Source of the DNA: Chromera velia
Lineage: Eukaryota; Sar; Chromeraceae
Assembly (NCBI GenBank): GCA_018398765.1
Contig: JAHBMJ010000398.1
Coordinates: forward strand, 1 to 48,787
DNA: 48,787 nt
Direction of reading: 5' to 3'
Shown here: positions 1-12,222 of the stretch, in pieces
Layout: each line of letters opens with the position of its first letter
Position numbering within the stretch: position 1 is the stretch's first letter
Notes under the pieces: model-generated
Databases searched by the model: none
What the model saw: the letters and a program-made list of their open reading frames with translations, nothing else
Told to the model about the DNA's origin: nothing
Program-made: the position numbers and the translations under genes

Positions 1-795
1 TAAAACACTTGCCTACAGGTGTATCGTGAAAATCTCAAGTTCTTGGCCAAACGCCGCCTCGAGAACAGGTACAATTAGTGTTACCTTAGAAATGGAGTTA
101 CTTCAGACAGCTGTAACGTATGTCCTAACCGTCTCCGCACTGTGCTAGTAGGCGGCAGCACTGTGTTCAGTGGAAGAGCAGTCCTTCTACTCGAAATCTC
201 ACATGCCTGTATCTCAGTACGCATGTATAGATAGACGGATGTATGCCAATTCGATACTAAATACACGTACGGCGCGAAAAATCAATACATCTCGGCATGG
301 CTCAAACACCACCCCGTGAACGATCGGTCGCGTGTACAATTTAAAATCGTCCTGGCACAGGCCGCAGTACCAATGCACACACTCTCAATCCTGACATGCC
401 AAACGATATTAATACATGACAATATGGAAGAGAGCACACGCAACTGTTTTTACACTGAGCTATAGAACAGATAAGAACAGATTAATTGTGAACAAGAGTG
501 AAAAAAAGAGAGGAATGCATATAATTAACTGATGCATGCAGTCTGACTGACTGCTCGAGTCAGTCATGCATACAGTCGGTTCATTTGACAGACTGATCGA
601 GCTACTTAGTCTGAGTATAGCGGTAGCTTTCCAAGTATATAAACACCACCCGGCAGTAGACAGTCTCTAAGATAACCGAAGCTATCATTGCCTTTGCTAC
701 ATGAAGTTCCAAGACGAAATCTCACATTGACAACTGCATCACTGGGGTCAACTCGACGGCACCAGTTCAGTTCCATCAGTCAAAAAGCACCCACC
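1..795. other. 5' spacer upstream of first gene
   Basis: No convincing coding exon is visible. The segment is moderately AT-rich and holds short direct repeats such as GCATGCA and CAGTC between about 530 and 610. It precedes the membrane-protein gene that starts at 796. Confidence 0.5.
636..643 (+). promoter_or_regulatory. TATA-like box
   Basis: TATATAAA lies about 150 bases upstream of the ATG at 796, with a palindromic TGCATGCA at 533-540 a further 100 bases upstream. Position and sequence fit a core promoter for the first gene. No transcription start can be seen directly. Confidence 0.35.
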
Positions 796-1232
796 ATGCA
801 AAAGATATGGCGCGGTGCAACAGATTCGTCCATGCTAAGCGTTCAGTCCTATGAGGACATGGAGGGACTGCTAATTAATCTGGGAGTGGTGGCAGCGCTT
901 CTGTAAGTGCATTCTTACGAGACTTCTCTTTTAATTGTTACGCAACGGCCATGTTGTTTGCAAGTCAACTTTTATGTTCTGTATGTGCACGTGGACATAC
1001 ACAGACATGCACGCATGCATGCAGACATATACACACACACACACACACATATATATACATACACAGACATACACACGCGTGCCGACGCGCGTGCGCACAC
1101 ACACCTGCACACACCTGCACACACCTACACACACCTGCACATACCTGCACGCACCTGCACACATCTGCACCCATGTACACACATGCACACACACACACAT
1201 GCATGCACGCACGCACACACACACACACATAG

Positions 1233-1303
<71 letters not shown>

Positions 1304-1305
1304 TA

Positions 1306-1346
<41 letters not shown>

Positions 1347-1396
1347 ATATATACATACATACACACACACATATATACACACGTACGCAGACGCAG

Positions 1397-1450
<54 letters not shown>

Positions 1451-1479
1451 GCACATACACATACACATACATACACACA

Positions 1480-1521
<42 letters not shown>

Positions 1522-1644
1522 TACGCATACGTACGCATATACACACACATACATATACACACACACACATATACACATATACACACATACACATACACAC
1601 ATATATACACACACACACGCACATGCACACACACATACACACAC

Positions 1645-1721
<77 letters not shown>

Positions 1722-2703
1722 TACACATACATACACATATATCTGCTTGGACAAGTAAAGTCTGCACAGCTTCGTAGTCGCAACATGGGTCGCTTTTCGG
1801 CCCAACGAATTTGATCACGGTAGCTTCAGGGCGTACTTCTCATCGCCCACAGCCAAGGGGGGAAACTTTCCGGATTTTGTCAACACGACACTCCACAAAA
1901 TAGACGGTTTCCCTTGGGAACTAGACATGGGCAATGGCGAAGCATACAAGATTGCAGACGGTCTAGCAGCGTGGAAGGAGAAGGCGGAGGCGATTGGGAA
2001 TAATCTGGACAGCGTTAATCACCAAAGATACTTTAAAGATATCCAGGTCATCTTCTCGGTGATTGTGGAGTACTTTTTCCTGTATAAATTCCAAGCATGG
2101 GAGGTGCTGCACTCTCCTGACAGCCCGCCTCGCTTTCTACTGCGTGACGCCGCTGAGTGGGACTTCACTCAGTGACACTCCTTTGGTTTTCAGTCCCTGG
2201 GTTGTGCCTCATTTCTTCTGCTGGCTCTGGCTCTGTTTGACTCTATCGCGCTCTACATAACGTTTACCGCGTCCAAGGTGAGAGAGGACTCAGCAGTCAT
2301 TGCCGAATGGTTGAAGATGAGTCGCATAGCGATGTGGTTTGGTTATTGCCTGATGCTGCTCGGTCTGGTGGCGTTTGTATTTCAAGTGGCGGTGGTAGCC
2401 GCGCAGATCTCGGCAAATATACCTGCAATGTTCTTTTTTATGATGGTCCACTGGATGTACTGTATGTATTTACCAACGTTCATTGGCATTTTTTTGTTCG
2501 CTGGAATCACTTTGATGAAACTAAATCGCATATGCTGTTTTAAGTGCAATCAATCTCTCTCTCTGAGGTTGTTGGCGTTAACGAAAACGACATTACAGAG
2601 CAGCAGCACAAGCAGCAGAGGGAAGAGGAGGAAGAAGAGGAGAAGGCCACTCATACTGAAAGAGGGGGACGCCGCTGCGGTGCCCTCACTCGACCTACTA
2701 TAG
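796..2703 (+). CDS. polytopic membrane protein, hypothetical (3 exons)
   Basis: Exons are 796-902, 1770-2103 and 2194-2703. The first intron (903-1769) has a GTAAGT donor and CAG acceptor, and the split codon CT/C restores Leu inside a hydrophobic run. The second intron is probably 2104-2193 (90 bases); it removes an in-frame TGA at 2173 and keeps phase 0. The protein of about 316 residues has a transmembrane helix near residues 25-46, a polar loop of about 80 residues (possibly extracytoplasmic), then hydrophobic segments around 2047-2103, 2194-2270, 2330-2405 and 2425-2520, and a short basic, serine-rich tail. I do not recognise the family. The C-terminus is uncertain: a second frame from 2544 to 2756 is acidic and open, so an unseen splice could switch to it. 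The in-frame TAG at 2701-2703 is followed at once by TGA. Confidence 0.65.
1020..1740. repeat. (CA)n microsatellite with CATA interruptions
   Basis: About 700 bases of nearly pure CA dinucleotides with occasional TACA, GCAC and CTGCACAC variants. It makes up most of intron 1 of the membrane-protein gene, between the donor at 903 and the acceptor at 1769. All frames on both strands stay open as His/Thr or Cys/Val polymers, which have no coding meaning. Confidence 0.97.
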
Positions 2704-3647
2704 TGACGCAAGAAAATGAAGGTATCGACATTGCTGTACGAGTGGCATGGCCCTAGTGGGCCTAGCCATGCGTGTATGCATCCTCTAACTAAGTAACGAA
2801 CTTACTAACTAACTAATAATGATGCTAATAATGACGAGTCAGATGGCGAGGTACTAAATCAAGTGTATCGGTCTGTAGATTGATGAATTGCTAGATCAAT
2901 TGATTGATGTAGTGACTGATTGATTCATTGTTTCAATTTGATTGTCAATGATTGATGAGTATTGTAGATAAAGGGGGGGGGGTCCAGTAAAATGAAAGAA
3001 AACGATGTTGAAATTTACAGTTGAATGTTGAAGCAAACTAATGATCTCGAAATTTTATTGAAAGCAAAGGAAATTAAGAAAAATGAGGTAAAATATGAAG
3101 TAATTAAAACAAATAATTAAATCTGAGGTTAATGATACCGTTAATTAGTTAATGCATTGGTCCGTTTTAAAATATTTTAAAAGCAGGTTATAATACCGTC
3201 AGACAGTCTTATACAGTTTTTTAATACATAGTTCTCAACTATTCTTAACGGCCTGAGATCAAACTTAATTTTCAATTCTCTAAGGGGTACTATAAGGGGG
3301 TATCCATAACACCAGGAAAAGTACGAAAGGGAAAAGCCGGGGCCCAGGTAAGCCTTGGGGGGAGGGGGGGGGGGGTGAGACAAGAGTCCCGGAAGATACT
3401 AAAATTAATTATGATACATCTCTACATTATTTTCATGTATCGTCATTGGAGTAACTAGTAGTAACAAATTATCCCAAATTGTTTAAACAAAACCACTACG
3501 TACCTGGGGGACTTTAGTAAACTTTAGCCCTGTTGATCCCCGTTGAAGCTCAACCTGCAGACCCAGTGTAGAGATTCCATATCATGCAGACTTGATTTAG
3601 TATTAATTAGTTAATAAAGAGTGCAAGGGACTGAAACCACCAATTAA
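2704..3647. other. AT-rich spacer
   Basis: No gene seen. The stretch is AT-rich with TGAT/AACTAACTAA-like short repeats (2790-2960), a poly-G run near 2973 and another G-rich tract near 3356-3376. It separates the membrane-protein gene from the GC-rich element upstream of the next gene. Confidence 0.6.
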
Positions 3648-3755
3648 AGCCACGGAGGCGGCGCCGAAGGGCGGCGCGCACCCACCTTTGCATGCATTGG
3701 GTTCGTTTTGGGCCGCGCCGCCCGGGCCGGGCCCGCCGACCGCGATGCATTCCTC
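3648..3755 (+). promoter_or_regulatory. GC-rich putative promoter module with GCATGCAT
   Basis: A sharp GC-rich island inside AT-rich DNA. It contains GGGCGGCGCGC at 3669-3679 followed by GCATGCATTGG at 3690-3700 and a second GATGCATT at about 3743. The same pair of words in the same order occurs at 35353-35377. In both places the module lies about 450 bases upstream of a plus-strand start codon (4135 and 35799). TGCATGCA-type words are known ApiAP2 targets in apicomplexans; a promoter role here is inferred. Confidence 0.4.
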
Positions 3756-4134
3756 CTTTCATCTTTGCGATCGCTGGGCCTTGAGACCCAACATTTCCCA
3801 ACAATTGAGCTTTCCCGGTACGGCAGACAATTGCTCTCTGGATCTCTCTGGCTTTCTTACCAGATTTAATGGAGCTGCAAGTGTCTGTGTCCACTCTTAT
3901 TTTACAGTCTCCTTGGTGAGTGGACTGTTGATTGTTTTTCTAATTTAAGTAAGGGAGTCAGTCAGACTGATTCTTTTTTTTGTGCGTCAACCTCGGTAAT
4001 GGCGCTCGCAGTCTCCTGCTTGAATGCTTCCATGACCAGCCTGCTTTCTTGATTCTTCTCAGTGGAAAAGTTAGTCGTGCGATCCGACGTATTTCCGCTG
4101 GTATCGTTGCTCCGTTGTCGCTGATTCCTTCAGT

Positions 4135-7100
4135 ATGGAGAAAGAAGGAAGGGAGGGCAACGGAGGGGCCCGTGGGAAAAAGCCAGACGGAGACGGGAGA
4201 GATGGGGGCGGACAAAAGAAAAAGGAAAGGAACAGTCTCAACAATCTCATGCAAAGGGTTTTTGCCTTGCAGAAAAAGAGGAGTCACGAAGGTGATGGAC
4301 ATCACGGAGCACCTGGAGGGGGCGGTGCTCCCGCAGACAAGGAGACGGAAAGAAAAAACAAAAAAATGAGAGAGACCACCCGCGACACCGAGCTTGACGA
4401 CATTGAATCTGACACCGAGGCAGACCACCACCCCGGTGGTCAGAAAAGGAGACCACCTCCGTTACGTCCATTCGACTCACAGCGAGAGAAAGAACCTCCG
4501 CTGCCTTCCGAGACTCTCGACCCGAAAAGCCGTCGCACCCAGCACCATGAGCCCCCCCCTTTAAAAAGCAAGCCGGTTCCAACTCGAGAGAGGAGGCAAG
4601 AGGAGGGGGGTGTGAGGGGTGACCCGGGGGCTTTCGTTCATCCAAGTGTCTCAGGGGAGGTGGTGGGGCGTGAAGAGCGGATGGAGAGGGATAAGAAGGG
4701 AAGCCGGGGTCGGGCTTCGTCTCCTGTGGGGGGAAGAGGGTTCTCTCGTTCGCACTCCCGTGGAAGGGAAAGGGACAGTCCGCTAAGAGGGCGAGGGGGA
4801 GAAGAGAGTTCCTGTGAGTCAGAAGGGGGCAGGGGGGGGGCTGACAGAAATGGGAGTCACAGCAGGGGTGCTAGCGCTGTGGTTCGCGGGCGGGGGATGG
4901 TTGAGGGCTCCTCGAAGCTTCGTGGGCGGCGCGAGGGCTCCGGGGATTCTGACGAAATGTCCGTGCGAGACAGGGACAAAGAGAGGGAAAGGGATCGTGA
5001 CAGGGGCCGGGAGAGGGAAAGAGGGGAGGGAGCTGCTGCTGCTGCTGCAGCTTCCTCTTCGGCTCCTTCTGTCCCTGCTGTGAACCCTTTTGCCAAACGG
5101 AACTTGTCGGATTTGTCCTCGACCGAGCAGGAAGCTGTGCACGAGTATGTGTGCAAAATTTGGTTGTTCTTATACCTTTCTGGAAAGCCTGAGGGGATAG
5201 ACAAGATCGGAGGCAATCTCTCTCAGTGGAAACCGAAGAGAGTGCCCAAAGGGATCTTCGTCAGTCTGTTTCTTGTTTCACAGTGTGTTCGGTAAACGCG
5301 TTGATAAAATGTACTTACGGAAGTTTCTCCGGGAACTCTGTCTCATTTTCTTGTTTTTCTGTTAACATTAGATGAGTCGCGGAGTTCGATAGAAAGCTCT
5401 CGTGTGCGACAAGGGTTGGGAGGAGAAAAGGAAAACAGGCAGCGGGAGGGGGGAACGAACAGTGAGGTATTCTTCAACAAACTGATTTTGTTCATTTGCT
5501 GTCTGCTGCCACCAACTTATTTTTGCTCCGGTTTTGATTAGTAAATTGTTTTTTTCTTAATGGGAAGGTGTGGACGTGTCATAGTGTGAGGACGCATGTG
5601 TGGAGACGCACACTCACAATCATTGAGTAGCTCCTGCTCTATCTCCTTGAAATGAAGGGTGCATGTGAGCACGCTGAGAGTATGCACGTTGGGGTCATGT
5701 GAGTGCAAGCAAACACACCTTTCATGTACACACACACACACATATATGTGTGTGTGTATGTGTGTGTGTGTGCGCGCGTGTCTATCTTGTCTGTCTCCAC
5801 TGCGTGCAGATGCAAGTTGTGACGGACTACGCCGGCCTGTTCCTCACGGTCCAGATTGCGAGCCTTCCCCATCGGGTCTGTGAGATCACAATGAGGGCCG
5901 ACAAGAGGAACACGGAAGACATCGTGAGGAGGAGCGAGACTGTGAGTCACTCGTTTTCTGCTTTTCTTTTCTGTTCACACTTTTGTTTGCTGAAAAAAGA
6001 AGTGCATGGAAAATGCATTTTTCGTCTCTCAATTGGTCCCGCTTGGTGCGATGAGCAAAATTTTGATTCTCTTTCTCGTACATACAGACACACATAAATA
6101 GAGAGGCGGGGAGGCAGAGAGAAAAGAAAAGGGCCACGGTCCCTCGGCGTCTTCCATCGCCCAGTATCGCTCGATCGGCTTCTCGTCTCTCTATGCAGGC
6201 CTGCCTCCTCTGCCCCCCATTTTTGCGCTCCCCTTTGATATTCCCTCGGTCTGCGCGCATCCACGTCGCCTTTCACCTTTCCTCTTTGTCCGATGTGGCA
6301 TCCCGTGCTTGTTGACTGTCTTCATCCGGTCCATGCCCCTCCCTTTTTCTTTTCGTTTAAGCAGATGACCAGAAGCGACGCTGCGAATGGCGCCGCCCTG
6401 GCCTGTGTGTTCAACAGCTACTCGAAGCAGAACTGGGAAGAGCTCCACGCCGCTCTTGTAGAAGCAGGGAGGGAGGGGGGTGCAGGTTGGAGAAAGTTCC
6501 AAGAGAGCCTGGAACGAAAACCTAGATGGTTGGTTGACCCCCAGAACCTGAATCTAGATTTGACAATGCGGGATGAGGCAAAGGGGAAGGAAGAGACGGA
6601 GGCTGCTGCAACCAAAGGAAGGGAGAGGGAGGAGAAGAGGGAAAGGGGAAGGGAAACCCTAGTTTCACTTTCCGCCCGTCATCACCGGCACCCGACTGAT
6701 GGTTGGGGAGATGGAGGACTTCCCACGGAGTTCCCCCCTCCCCCCACGATTCTTCGTGTAGAACCTCTCCGTCTCCCTTCGCCTGCCAATTCCGCCGCTG
6801 TGTCCCACCATTCTCTTTTCGCATTGAGGGCCCACGAACGTTCAACGGGCCAGGCCAAGAGGGTGCGCAATGCGCTTTCTTCCGATCGCAGTGCTATCGA
6901 CAGCCCCCCATCCGGCCAACCCATCAGAAGCGGTGCGGGCCCACATTCATCTGCTGCTGCTGATTCGCCAGAGAGCTTTGCAGCCGGCAGATCTGCTCGG
7001 TCACAACTTCCGCCTCACCCCGCAGAGGGTCTCTCGAAGCAACCCGAAAGTTCACCCCGTCGCGTCACCCTCAAAAGCCGACGGAATCCGTTCACAGCCG

Positions 7101-10100
7101 TCTCGGCCTCCACGGTCTCACGTCCCCCATCGTACGATCTCATTCCCACACACGCAGAGGCGTCTTCCTCTTCTCATAAACAGCGGGAAGAGCAACACAG
7201 GGGTGGTACTATCGATCTCCTGAGACTTGCCGCCTCTCGTGACCGAAGGCGCGGATCCCCATCGCGACAGAGCAGCAGACACCGTGACCGCTCTCGTTCT
7301 CGCTCCAGATCGAACGGGAAAGCCCCGGCTTCGTCGTCCGATTTGGATTTGGACAGCCTCCTTGGTTCAGACTCAGATGCCTCCCCCCGTAGTGAAGTCC
7401 GCCCACTCTCATACAGAGAGAAAAGGGAGGCAACGGAGATCCTTAAGAGGACAATATCGAAATGGAAGTCACCAGAGAATCCCGATAAGCCTAAAGAGAT
7501 CTCCTTCCCCCCCCCTCCCCCTGCCTCCTGGAACCGTGATTGGACTGATCAGCATCGCCAAGCCTGTCGTGAGTGGGCGTGTAAAATCTGGATTGCTCTG
7601 TTCTACTGTCAAGAGCCAACGGCCACATGCAAGTTGGGCGCCGTCCTGGGAACAAAAACACCCCACCTTCCGATTCAGGGAGCTGGTCATCTGGTTGGTC
7701 TTCTTTCCGCTCTTTTCTTTTCATGTGGGGGGGGCTTCTTTTTTCTGCATCTGGTTCCTCTCAGTCTCTCTGTCTGTCTATTCATATCTATCTGCCTGTC
7801 TGTCCTAGCTGCCTACGTTTCTTTTTGGTTTCTCTCTTTCTTTTTCTTTTTTTTGTCCCTTCTCTTGTTTTCTTCCTTCATTCCTTCCTTCCTTCGGTCG
7901 GTCCATTTATCCTGATTGCCTACCCCTTTCTCTGTCCCTTCTCTCCTCCCCCCCTTCACTTTCTCTTTTTCTTCTCCACCCATCTCTGTTTGTGTGTGCC
8001 CCTTTCTCTCGCCTCCTCGTCGGCCCGCGTTTCCCTTTGTGCTCTTTCTTCTTTCCTCTTTCGGTGTGCGCAGAAGAGTTTCATCCAACTGAACGCGCAC
8101 CTGTTCAGAGTCACTCGTGACGACAAAACAGACGGAGCACACCCCTACGTTGGCCTCGTTGCGTCAAGCGCCAAACCTGGGACGGAGGTGAGTGATCAAG
8201 TGTCAACAGTCAAGCAATCCTTGTTTCTTGCTTGACTCTTTTCCTGTTTTCATGTATTCATTCCTTCCTTCCTCCCTTCCTTCCTTCCTTCCTTCCTTTC
8301 CTTCTTTCTTTCGTTCTTTCGATTCTGTGGCAGCTGGTTCGAAGATATTGCCAGAAAGCAAGATAAAATGCCCGTGCCGCCCCCTTTTGTCCTGCAGATT
8401 TGCGATCCCAGAGACCTGAAGGATATGAAGGCGGCCCTCGGAGACGTGTACGCCCGCTTCGTTCGCCCTTCAGATTGGGATGCTCTGTGGGCATTGCTTG
8501 AGACAGGGGCGTCGGCAGGGGCAGACGGGGAGACCTCTGGTCGTCTTCTGTCCCGCGTGGAGGAGGTTTTTCACTTCCCTAGGAAAGCCCTGGAGATACT
8601 AGGGCGGGGAGGGGAAGAAACGGACAGAGAGGAGCTTCCATCCACCCATCTCCCATCGTCCCACAATCCTCGTCCGTCTGTCCGATCAGGAGGTAATGCA
8701 GTCCCCATCATCTACAACACCTTTGCGGGGGCAGACAAGAAGAGGCCGAGGTTCCTAGCGTCTGCCTCCAGAACTTCCGATCCCGAAATGAACAGAGGGA
8801 TGTCAGACGACACAGTCACAGGCTCGTCTCAAGAGACGGGGGCAGGACTGTCCCAGGAGACGGGCATGTCCCAAGAGACAGACCTGTCTCAGGAATCGTC
8901 TCAGGAGACGGGGCTGTCTCAAGAGACAGGAGGAGAATCGTCTCAAGAGACGGGGGCAGAAATGTCTCAGGCAAGCAATCAGGGTCAGACCCCCGCAGAA
9001 GGGGGCTCGCAGCGTCAGTCCTGCCAGGACGGAGGTGCGCAGGTGGAGGGGGGAAGGAAGAAGGCGAAGGTGGTTCGTGTCAAAGAGGAGGAAGAAGACG
9101 ATGACCCCCCCGGTCCGTCTGCTAGCCTCCCGTGGTTCCCTAGTTCAGCCGAAGATGCCTTCAACCTCTTTCAGGCCGCCCCTGCTCCTCCGCCCCCTCC
9201 ACACAACTGCGAAAAGGAGAGAGAAAACACAGCGCCACCTGTTCTACAAGAAGAGCAAGGAGGGAAAGGAAAAGCAGCTCTGCCCCCTCCAATCGAACGA
9301 GACAAAGAAAGAGAAGGAGAAGGAGGGTCGGCAGTCTTTTCCAATGACTCTGAGTTGCCACTTGTAAAGAGAGAACATGTGAGTCCTTGTCCCAGATCAA
9401 GGGAAGTAGAGGGGGGAGGAAGGAATGCAGGACGCTTGAGCCTCTTTCCTCCGAGGGACGATGACACGTCGACTGTGGGGGAAAAGGAGGGGCGGAAGGA
9501 CGAGAAGGAGGAGGAAGAGGAAAAGAGACGGCAGAGAGAGAGACAAGAGGAAGAGGAAAGGAAGACGCAGGAGAAGAGACGGCAGAGAGACAGGCAAGAA
9601 GAAGAGAAGAGAAAGGAGGAGGAGAAAAGGCGGCAGAGGGAGAGAGAAGAGGAAGAGGAGAAGAAACGACAGAGAGAAAGGGAAGAGAGTGAAGAAAGGA
9701 AAGAACAGGAAAAGCGACGGCAGAGGGAGAGAGAAGAGGAAGAGAAAGAGGGCGAGAGGCAAAGGCGCCCAAAAGTTCTTCTCGTAAGAGCGCCCAGGGA
9801 GAGAGAAAGCTCGCGTCCTCAGGTAGGTTTGACGAGGCAAGAGAAGGAAACCCATCCCCAAGAATCTCAGGAAAGGCAGCAAGAAGAGAGGCCTTCACAA
9901 GAGAAGGAAAGGCGTCCCGAGCGCCCAAAGGTAGTCCTTGTGAAGAGTTCGACTCCCCGATCCTCTTCTTCATCCTCTTCCTCCTCTTCCTCTTCTTCCG
10001 CTGCCCCATCTGGTGCTCCGGTTGCTCAGGCTGTTGTGTCAGAGAGAGACAGAGAGGAGGGTCAGAAGAGGAAGTCGACATACAAGAACGAGAGTGGGGG

Positions 10101-10353
10101 GGGAAAGGAAGTTCCCGATGATGTTGAAATGCTCCCAGTAGATTCCCCCGCTGTGTCAGATGCCGAGTGTCTGATTACAAAGCAGCTTCCAGGCCGGCAA
10201 AAGAACAAACCCAAACCCAAGCCAATCACCCCACCAAATGATGAACCGCCCCTCAGAGCAGTCTTCGACCTCCCAAGGGGCCGCCCTACTCAGTCTGGCA
10301 GGCCTCCTGCCGGTCTCACGGTCTCTTTCAAGGTCGGAAAAACGAACCCTTGA
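4135..10353 (+). CDS. large RS/RE-rich protein with duplicated unknown domain (5 exons)
   Basis: Exons are 4135-5259, 5810-5941, 6365-7693 (donor least certain), 8074-8187 and 8398-10353, all phase 0, giving about 1551 residues ending in TGA. Most of the protein is low complexity: Arg/Glu and Arg/Ser dipeptides, poly-Ala, poly-Ser, SQET repeats (residues ~1040-1090) and a highly charged KRRQRERE coiled-coil-like stretch (~1260-1350). Two ordered regions, about residues 317-480 and 790-985, look like copies of one domain. Each has a Trp/Tyr-x-CKIW motif with hydrophobic residues after it, followed across an intron by a short exon (44 and 38 residues) and then a segment with a W-x-x-L-x-A-L-(V/L)-E motif. 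The intron positions match between copies, which supports duplication with the introns present. I do not recognise the domain. Composition suggests a nuclear, possibly RNA-related, protein; that is inference. Confidence 0.78.
8259..8325. repeat. (CCTT)n/(CTTT)n pyrimidine repeat
   Basis: Imperfect CCTT tetranucleotide repeat in the intron between exons 4 and 5 of the RS/RE-rich gene. It lies upstream of the CTGCAG acceptor at 8397 and may act as an extended polypyrimidine tract. Confidence 0.85.
8820..8975 (+). repeat. coding SQET peptide repeat
   Basis: Within the last exon of the RS/RE-rich gene, a TCTCAAGAGACGGG-like unit repeats about eight times, encoding variants of SQETG. SQ dipeptides are the minimal site for ATM/ATR-type kinases, so this could be a clustered phosphorylation region; no direct evidence is visible. 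Confidence 0.75.
9480..9765 (+). repeat. coding Glu/Arg-rich (EEEEKRRQRER) repeat
   Basis: Purine-only tandem degenerate repeat (GAGGAAGAG...CGGCAGAGAG) in the last exon of the large RS/RE-rich gene. It predicts a single long charged alpha helix or coiled coil of about 95 residues. The antisense strand is also open across this region, but only because of the purine bias. Confidence 0.8.
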
Positions 10354-12120
10354 AAGCTTAGGAGGATGTCAACATCGTTTATGGGATGGGGCGATGGCGG
10401 CGACAGGCGTAGAAAGGAGAAAGGAGGGATCGATCAAAGCTTGCTTGCTGTTCTGTTGGGACATGCATGTCTTCTGACCGACCTGTATGATGTGAATGAA
10501 TCTTCTGAGCTCGCAGAGCCAGGAAGAAAGAAGTTTTTTTTTTTGGTTGTGAGTGGGTTGGCATCGGGGACTTTGGGGCGTTTCTGCTGTCGTTTTGATT
10601 TTTCGTTCGAACTAATCTCCCTCCTGTTTGTCAGACGAAACGTTGGTGAGAATTATGAATGGTGTCCAACGTGGAGAGCCTTCAAGAAGCAAGAGACTGA
10701 TCGAATGACAGGGCATGCAATGTGCTGATCAAGTCATGTGGTAGCATCGCACTCCTGCTTCCTCTTCTTCCTTCCTTTCTTCTCTTTTCTGTTCCCTCTT
10801 GTATCCCACCTGTGGATCGATTCCTCTCTGTTCTCTTCCTGGCATGCATGGTTCCATCTTTCTCTCCCTCAGCGTCATGCTTCTGAATATTCGATGATGG
10901 GGGGTGGGGTGGAAGGGGACGGGGAGGCCTTGCTTGCATGTGTGACTAGAAGGGTGTGCGCGTGCAGAACTTTTTCTGTAAGGAGGTAGAGGTAGTGAGA
11001 GAGAGACTGCGTGCTTGTCGAATGTATGGTAGGTGGGTGTTTGCGGGGGGCGCAGGAACGCAGGCAAGGCGTCAGGTGCTCAGCTACCTCGAATCCAATC
11101 GATTTAACTTATTTAATTGGGAATTACTGGTAGTCAATTGATGACGTGCACGTCTGAAGGAAGAGGGGCAGGAAAGATGGAGGAAGGAAGGAGGGCCTGT
11201 CCTCCTTTGAAGCTTCGTGCCAGGGTTTCCTTTGGCGTTGTAGGTTGATTGATGCCTCTCCCAAAAGATGGATGAATCATCGTCTCTCCCTCCTACCTCC
11301 ACCGTCTGACCATCCTGTCTGTCTCTTCATGCATAGTCCTGGAGAATTGCTGACACGTCTTTCTTGCGAAGGTTCTATCAAGAGAATCTAGAAGCAGGCT
11401 CGTACTCAAGATTCGTGCTACTGCAAAAAGAGGGGAAAGGAAAGTGTTGATCGCAATCGATTCGGAAAAACAGGGGGGAGAGAGAGGGGCTTCTGGGACG
11501 AATGGGGGGTCGAGGTGCACTGGCACGGCTTTTTTTTCTTCTCACTCATGTGTTGATTAAAGCAGTGTAGCGTGGCATCCTAGAAAATAACAACTTTTCC
11601 CTGCCTAACGTTAGAAGTATCCAGCTAGCTCTGGATATGGATGACGATGGCGCGTCATAGTCATAGTCATAGTCGCTCATCTGTGAAAACACGTCTCCTC
11701 GTTAAGAAAGTCAACAGCGTCCGCTGAGACTCTGCCTGCATGTGTATGCAGGGAATGACACACCGGATGCTCAGGATGGATCTGTCCACACGAAAAGACA
11801 GGAAAAGAAAGCCCGTTGAAGGGTGGGCATCATTGGGGAGATGCTGCAATGGGTGAGGCGGGTAATCCTCTATTCGCATCATCCCGTCGAAAGCAAATGC
11901 AAATGATGAGGATAGAGAGAGATCTTTTTGACGGCGCGCTTACTCTTCTTATCGCACTTTCTCCTCTCCTTCTGCTCGTGTCCTTCTCTTCAATGTGTTT
12001 TGATTCGATCAAAATTGTCGAAAACAAAAGGAAGATCGATGCAGTGTCTGACTGAACATGTATACATTCTGATCGATTTTGCTCCCACTTTTTCCCACCC
12101 CCCATCTCCACAACCTCCTC

Positions 12121-12167
12121 TAGCTTTAGCTCTAGCTTTAGCTCTAGCTCTCTCTCAGAGTCTCTCC

Positions 12168-12220
<53 letters not shown>

Positions 12221-12222
12221 TC
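12121..12222. repeat. (CT)n/(CTTT)n microsatellite
   Basis: TAGCTTTAGCTC units pass into (CT)n and then about ten CTTT tetranucleotides. It is intergenic. Confidence 0.95.

Noticed and set aside
907-1818. Long His/Thr and Cys/Val open frames on both strands
   Set aside because: They are translations of the (CA)n microsatellite inside an intron with good splice sites; open frames follow from the dinucleotide, not from coding.
9161-10081. 306-codon minus-strand Leu/Ser/Pro-rich frame
   Set aside because: It is antisense to the purine-rich Glu/Arg repeat of the large RS/RE-rich gene, which has consistent exon phases.
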